From the NCBI GenBank assembly GCA_035936835.1, contig DASYVT010000088.1:1-34599 (forward strand): 34,599 nt of DNA, read 5' to 3'. Positions within the stretch are counted from its first letter, which is position 1. Each line of letters starts with the position of its first letter. A program made the translations under genes and the position numbers. Shown here one piece after another: positions 32,129 through 34,599 of the stretch. The notes beneath the pieces are model-generated. The model did not search any database and was not told the DNA's origin. It saw nothing but the letters and a program-made list of their open reading frames with translations. This DNA comes from Candidatus Methylomirabilota bacterium. Its GTDB lineage: Bacteria > Methylomirabilota > Methylomirabilia > Rokubacteriales > CSP1-6.

Positions 32129-32251
32129 GCCCAACTAGAATTCGGGTACGGGATAGGCTGATCCGCGTAATACCGCAACCCATGCGAGATCCTGCAGCCT
32201 ATCGGGATCCCAAGTGGCCGGCTGGCCCCCTTCCGAATCGGCAGGTTGAGC
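32129..32251 (-). other. Possible third attC (or attI-like) site upstream of the first cassette gene
   Basis: On the minus strand GCTCAAC (32251) and GTTGGGC (32135) match the two core consensus sequences. Between them TTCGG/CCGAA and GATAGGCTG/CAGCCTATC can pair. The arms are unequal in length (29 bases against 6 between the two stems), so the fold is poorer than in the other two sites. The position, just ahead of the first cassette gene, is where another site is expected. Confidence 0.35.
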
Positions 32252-32306
32252 CTGAGTGGGCCGGCCCTCCGCGGTAGGGATATGCCACCAGGCGCTGCAG
32301 TCTATC
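32192..32306. repeat. Short direct repeats between the cassette region and the synthetase gene
   Basis: CTGCAGCCTATC at 32192-32203 recurs as CTGCAGTCTATC at 32295-32306, with an inverted partial copy GATAGGCTG at 32152-32160. No gene is visible in 32078-32332. These repeats may mark the edge of the inserted segment. Confidence 0.45.
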
Positions 32307-32332
32307 CTGCGGAGTTCCTAGCTTACCATAGC

Positions 32333-34273
32333 CTAGCTCGCCTCGGCGATGGCCTTGATGCCGCCCGGGTTGTCCAGGGAGGAGAGATCGCCGGGATCCT
32401 TGCCGAGATGGGTGGCGCGGATCACGCGGCGCATGATCTTGGCGCTGCGGGTCTTGGGCAGCTCGGCGGCGAAGAGCACGCGCTCGGGCTTGAGCGCCTT
32501 GCCCATTTGCCTGGCGATAAGATCCGAGAGCTCAGCGCGGAGGGCTTCGCTGGGCTTCGCATCCGGGCGCAGCACCGCGAAGCACACCACAGCTTCGCCC
32601 TTGACCTTGTGCGGCACGCCGACCGCCGCGGCTTCGGCGACGGACGGATGGCTCACGAGCACCGACTCGACCTCCGCCGGGCCGACTCGTTTGCCCGCGA
32701 TCTTCAGCGTGTCGTCGGAGCGGCCCGTGACGAACCAGAAACCGTCCTCATCGATATAGGCCCAGTCGCCGTGCACCCAGACATTCGGCCAGCGCGACCA
32801 GTAGGTCTCGATGTAGCGGTCGGGGTCCTTCCAGAAGCCCGCCGTCATGCCGGGAAAGGGCCTGGTGATGACGAGCTCGCCCACCTGTCCGCGCACCGGC
32901 TTGCCGTCCTCGCCGAAGACGTCGGCGGCGATGCCCGGGCAGGGGCCGTTGAATGAGCAGGGCTTGATGGGCGCGATCGGGAAGGACGTCAGGATGCCGC
33001 CCGAGATCTCCGTGCCGCCGGAGTAGTTAATGATGGGCACCCTGCCGCCCCCGACGTGCTCGAAGACCCAGCGGTAGGGCTCGGGATTCCACGGCTCCCC
33101 CGTCGAGCCGAAGATGCGAAGCCGCGAGAGATCGTGGGCACGCGGCCACTCGGTGCCGTGAGGCATGAGCGCGCGCACCGCCGTCGGCGACAGGCCCATG
33201 ACCGTGACCTGGTGCCGCTCGGCGACCGCCCAGAGCCTGTCCGGCTTGGGATAGTCGGGCGTGCCTTCGAAGAGGACCAGCGTCGCGCCGTTGGTCAGCC
33301 CACCCAGGATGAGGATCGTGCCCATGACCCACCCCATGTCGGTGAGCCAGAAGAAGCGGTCATCGGCGCCGAGGTCGAAGAAGTAGGCCGCATCGTGGCC
33401 GATCTTCATCTGGAGCCCGCCCTGGGTCAGCACCACGCCCTTGGGCTTGCCCGTCGTCCCCGACGTGTAGGTGATGCAGCAGGGCCTGTCGGCGTCCACC
33501 GGCAGCGCCGGACACTCGGCCGACTCGTGCGCGAGCGCCTCGTGCCACCACACGTCGCGCCCCGGCGTCCACGGCACGTCGCGGCCGAGGCGCTTGAGCA
33601 CGAGCAGGTGCTTGACCGATGGCGACAGCGTCGCCGCCTCGTCGGCGACCTCCTTCATCTTGACCGTCTGGCCGCGGCGCGGGAAACCATCGGCGGTGAT
33701 CAGCACCTTGGCGTCGCAGTCCTGCAGGCGCGCCGCGACCGCCTGGGCGCCGTAGCCGGAGAACGAGGGCGAGTAGATGGCGCCGATCCGGCAGATGGCC
33801 ATGATCGCGATGGCCGCCTCGGCGGACATCGGAAGGAACAGCCCCACGGAATCCCCCGCCCCGACACCGAGCCGCGTGAGGACATTGGCCAGGCGGTTGA
33901 CGTCGCGCGACATCTCCCGGTAGGTCCACGTGCGGACCTCGCCGTCTTCCGCCTCCCAGACGATGGCGGCCTGCTCGCCGCGGCCGGCGTCCACGTGGCG
34001 GTCCACGCAGTTGTCGGAGAGATTCATGAGGCCGCCCTCGAACCAGCGCGGCCAGGCGATCCCGCGCGAGGTGTCGAGCACGCGGGTGTAGGGCTTCATC
34101 CAGCGGAAGCCCAAGTCCTTCGAGACGGCGTCCCAGTACCACTCTGGGTCGTCCACGCTCCGCCGCTGGAGCGCGTCCAGCGAGGCGAGCCCGTGGGCGC
34201 GCATGAACTTCGTCAGGCGCGCGCGCTCGATGACCTCGGGGGTTGGGCGCCAGATGATCTCGCTGTCAGTCAT
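32333..34273 (-). CDS. Acetyl-CoA synthetase-like AMP-forming acyl-CoA ligase
   Basis: This 646-residue enzyme of the ANL superfamily activates a carboxylic acid to its CoA thioester with ATP. An ACAS_N-type N-terminal region includes DDPEWYWDAVSKDLGFRW (residues 41-58). The phosphate loop is YTSGTTGKPKG (269-279). NYSGGTEISGG is the A5 motif, YWSRWPNVWVHGDWAYIDEDG the adenine and ribose binding region, and TGRSDDTLKIAGKRVGPAEVE the hinge. K612 in TRSAKIMRR is the catalytic lysine. The length matches acetyl-CoA synthetase, but residues that fix acyl size cannot be judged by eye; propionate, acetoacetate or another acid is possible. It is transcribed away from the TPP enzyme gene. Confidence 0.93.
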   Translation of the reverse strand: MTDSEIIWRPTPEVIERARLTKFMRAHGLASLDALQRRSVDDPEWYWDAVSKDLGFRWMKPYTRVLDTSRGIAWPRWFEGGLMNLSDNCVDRHVDAGRGEQAAIVWEAEDGEVRTWTYREMSRDVNRLANVLTRLGVGAGDSVGLFLPMSAEAAIAIMAICRIGAIYSPSFSGYGAQAVAARLQDCDAKVLITADGFPRRGQTVKMKEVADEAATLSPSVKHLLVLKRLGRDVPWTPGRDVWWHEALAHESAECPALPVDADRPCCITYTSGTTGKPKGVVLTQGGLQMKIGHDAAYFFDLGADDRFFWLTDMGWVMGTILILGGLTNGATLVLFEGTPDYPKPDRLWAVAERHQVTVMGLSPTAVRALMPHGTEWPRAHDLSRLRIFGSTGEPWNPEPYRWVFEHVGGGRVPIINYSGGTEISGGILTSFPIAPIKPCSFNGPCPGIAADVFGEDGKPVRGQVGELVITRPFPGMTAGFWKDPDRYIETYWSRWPNVWVHGDWAYIDEDGFWFVTGRSDDTLKIAGKRVGPAEVESVLVSHPSVAEAAAVGVPHKVKGEAVVCFAVLRPDAKPSEALRAELSDLIARQMGKALKPERVLFAAELPKTRSAKIMRRVIRATHLGKDPGDLSSLDNPGGIKAIAEAS

Positions 34274-34291
34274 TTGATCACCCTCACCCTG

Positions 34292-34314
34292 CCCTCTCCC
34301 TGGAAGGGAGAGGG
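34292..34314. repeat. REP-like palindrome between two divergent genes
   Basis: CCCTCTCCCT and AGGGAGAGGG are perfect 10-bp complements around a three-base GGA loop. They are preceded by CCCTCACCCTG. Palindromes of this CCCTC...GAGGG style are a common dispersed repeat in high-GC bacteria. This copy is in the upstream region of both the synthetase and the TPP enzyme gene. Confidence 0.7.
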
Positions 34315-34385
34315 ATTCGAGGGCGGCGACATGGTAGCATGTCCCGCGTTGTCACCTGGACCCCCCTATTTAAAGGAGAGCGCTC

Positions 34386-34599
34386 ATGAAGGCGGTCGCG
34401 GCTGTCGCGGAGATCCTGAAGCGCGAAGGCGTCAAGTTCCTCATCGGCTATCCCGTCAACCCCATCATCGAGGCCGCCGCCCAGGCCGACATCCGCACCA
34501 TCATCGTACGCCAGGAGCGCACGGGTCTGCACATGGCCGATGCCGTGAGCCGCGTCACCTCGGGGCAGAAGATCGGCGTCTTTACGATGCAGCACGGGC
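34386..34599 (+). CDS. Thiamine-pyrophosphate-dependent enzyme (N-terminal fragment)
   Basis: The gene runs off the right edge after about 71 residues. The visible part, starting MKAVAAVAEILKREGVKFL and including IIEAAAQADIRTIIVRQERTGLHMADAVSR, is the start of the TPP-binding N-terminal domain of the acetolactate synthase/benzoylformate decarboxylase group. The glutamate in VRQERTG is at the place of the catalytic glutamate that activates the thiazolium. AAAGGAG stands seven bases before the ATG. The enzyme class is clear but not the specific reaction. Confidence 0.88.
   Translation, partial: MKAVAAVAEILKREGVKFLIGYPVNPIIEAAAQADIRTIIVRQERTGLHMADAVSRVTSGQKIGVFTMQHG

Noticed and set aside
34349-34374. 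Promoter TTGTCA with TATTTA or TTTAAA before the TPP enzyme gene
   Set aside because: The spacing is only 12-14 bases, too short for a sigma-70 promoter, so I do not claim it.

Overview
The window is a GC-rich, gene-dense stretch of bacterial chromosome with almost no spacer DNA. It carries four ABC importer loci plus one gene of a possible fifth, a CoA ligase, an enoyl-CoA hydratase-like protein, a molybdenum hydroxylase and several secreted or membrane proteins of unknown function. This mix, with many branched-chain-amino-acid-type (Liv) systems, Tat signals on the binding proteins and a GTG-rich high-GC style, is what I associate with uncultured soil and sediment lineages such as Candidatus Rokubacteria (Methylomirabilota). 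That placement is an inference: there is no rRNA or other phylogenetic marker here.

Layout. 1-2316 (minus): a Liv-type importer (binding protein, LivH, start of LivM). 2497-6294 (plus): a complete binding protein/fused permease/ATPase importer of the AfuABC/FbpABC class, followed by a secreted unknown, a crotonase, a membrane protein and a left-handed beta-helix protein (to 8881). 8878-12890 (minus): two secreted unknowns and a lipid-modification cluster in which a cyclopropane-fatty-acid-synthase-like enzyme is split into two genes, with a geranylgeranyl-reductase-family flavoprotein between the halves. 12972-20093 (minus): a full LivKHMGF operon with an unusual 775-residue extra binding-protein-like gene after livK. 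20277-26219 (plus): a membrane protein with a Cys pair, then a tight operon of aldo/keto reductase, orphan molybdopterin hydroxylase, MFS exporter (probably with a rare ATT start) and luciferase-like flavoenzyme. 26225-30261 (minus): a DppBCA-type peptide importer without ATPases, plus a DinB-family protein.

30432-about 32251 is foreign in character. Two AT-richer genes (a serine-protease lipoprotein and a membrane-anchored coiled-coil protein), both on the minus strand, are each followed directly by a folded site with the hallmarks of an integron attC. I read this as a small cassette array without an integrase in view (a CALIN), lodged between the peptide importer and an acyl-CoA synthetase gene (32333-34273). 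The window ends in the start of a thiamine-pyrophosphate enzyme gene (34386 onward), divergent from the synthetase and separated from it by a REP-like palindrome.

The observations most worth following are the attC cassette array, the split CFA synthase with a reductase in the middle and a 13-bp tandem repeat at the gene junction, the orphan molybdenum hydroxylase operon, and several enzymes that have lost canonical catalytic or metal-binding residues (crotonase, gamma-carbonic-anhydrase-like protein, AfuA-like binding protein).
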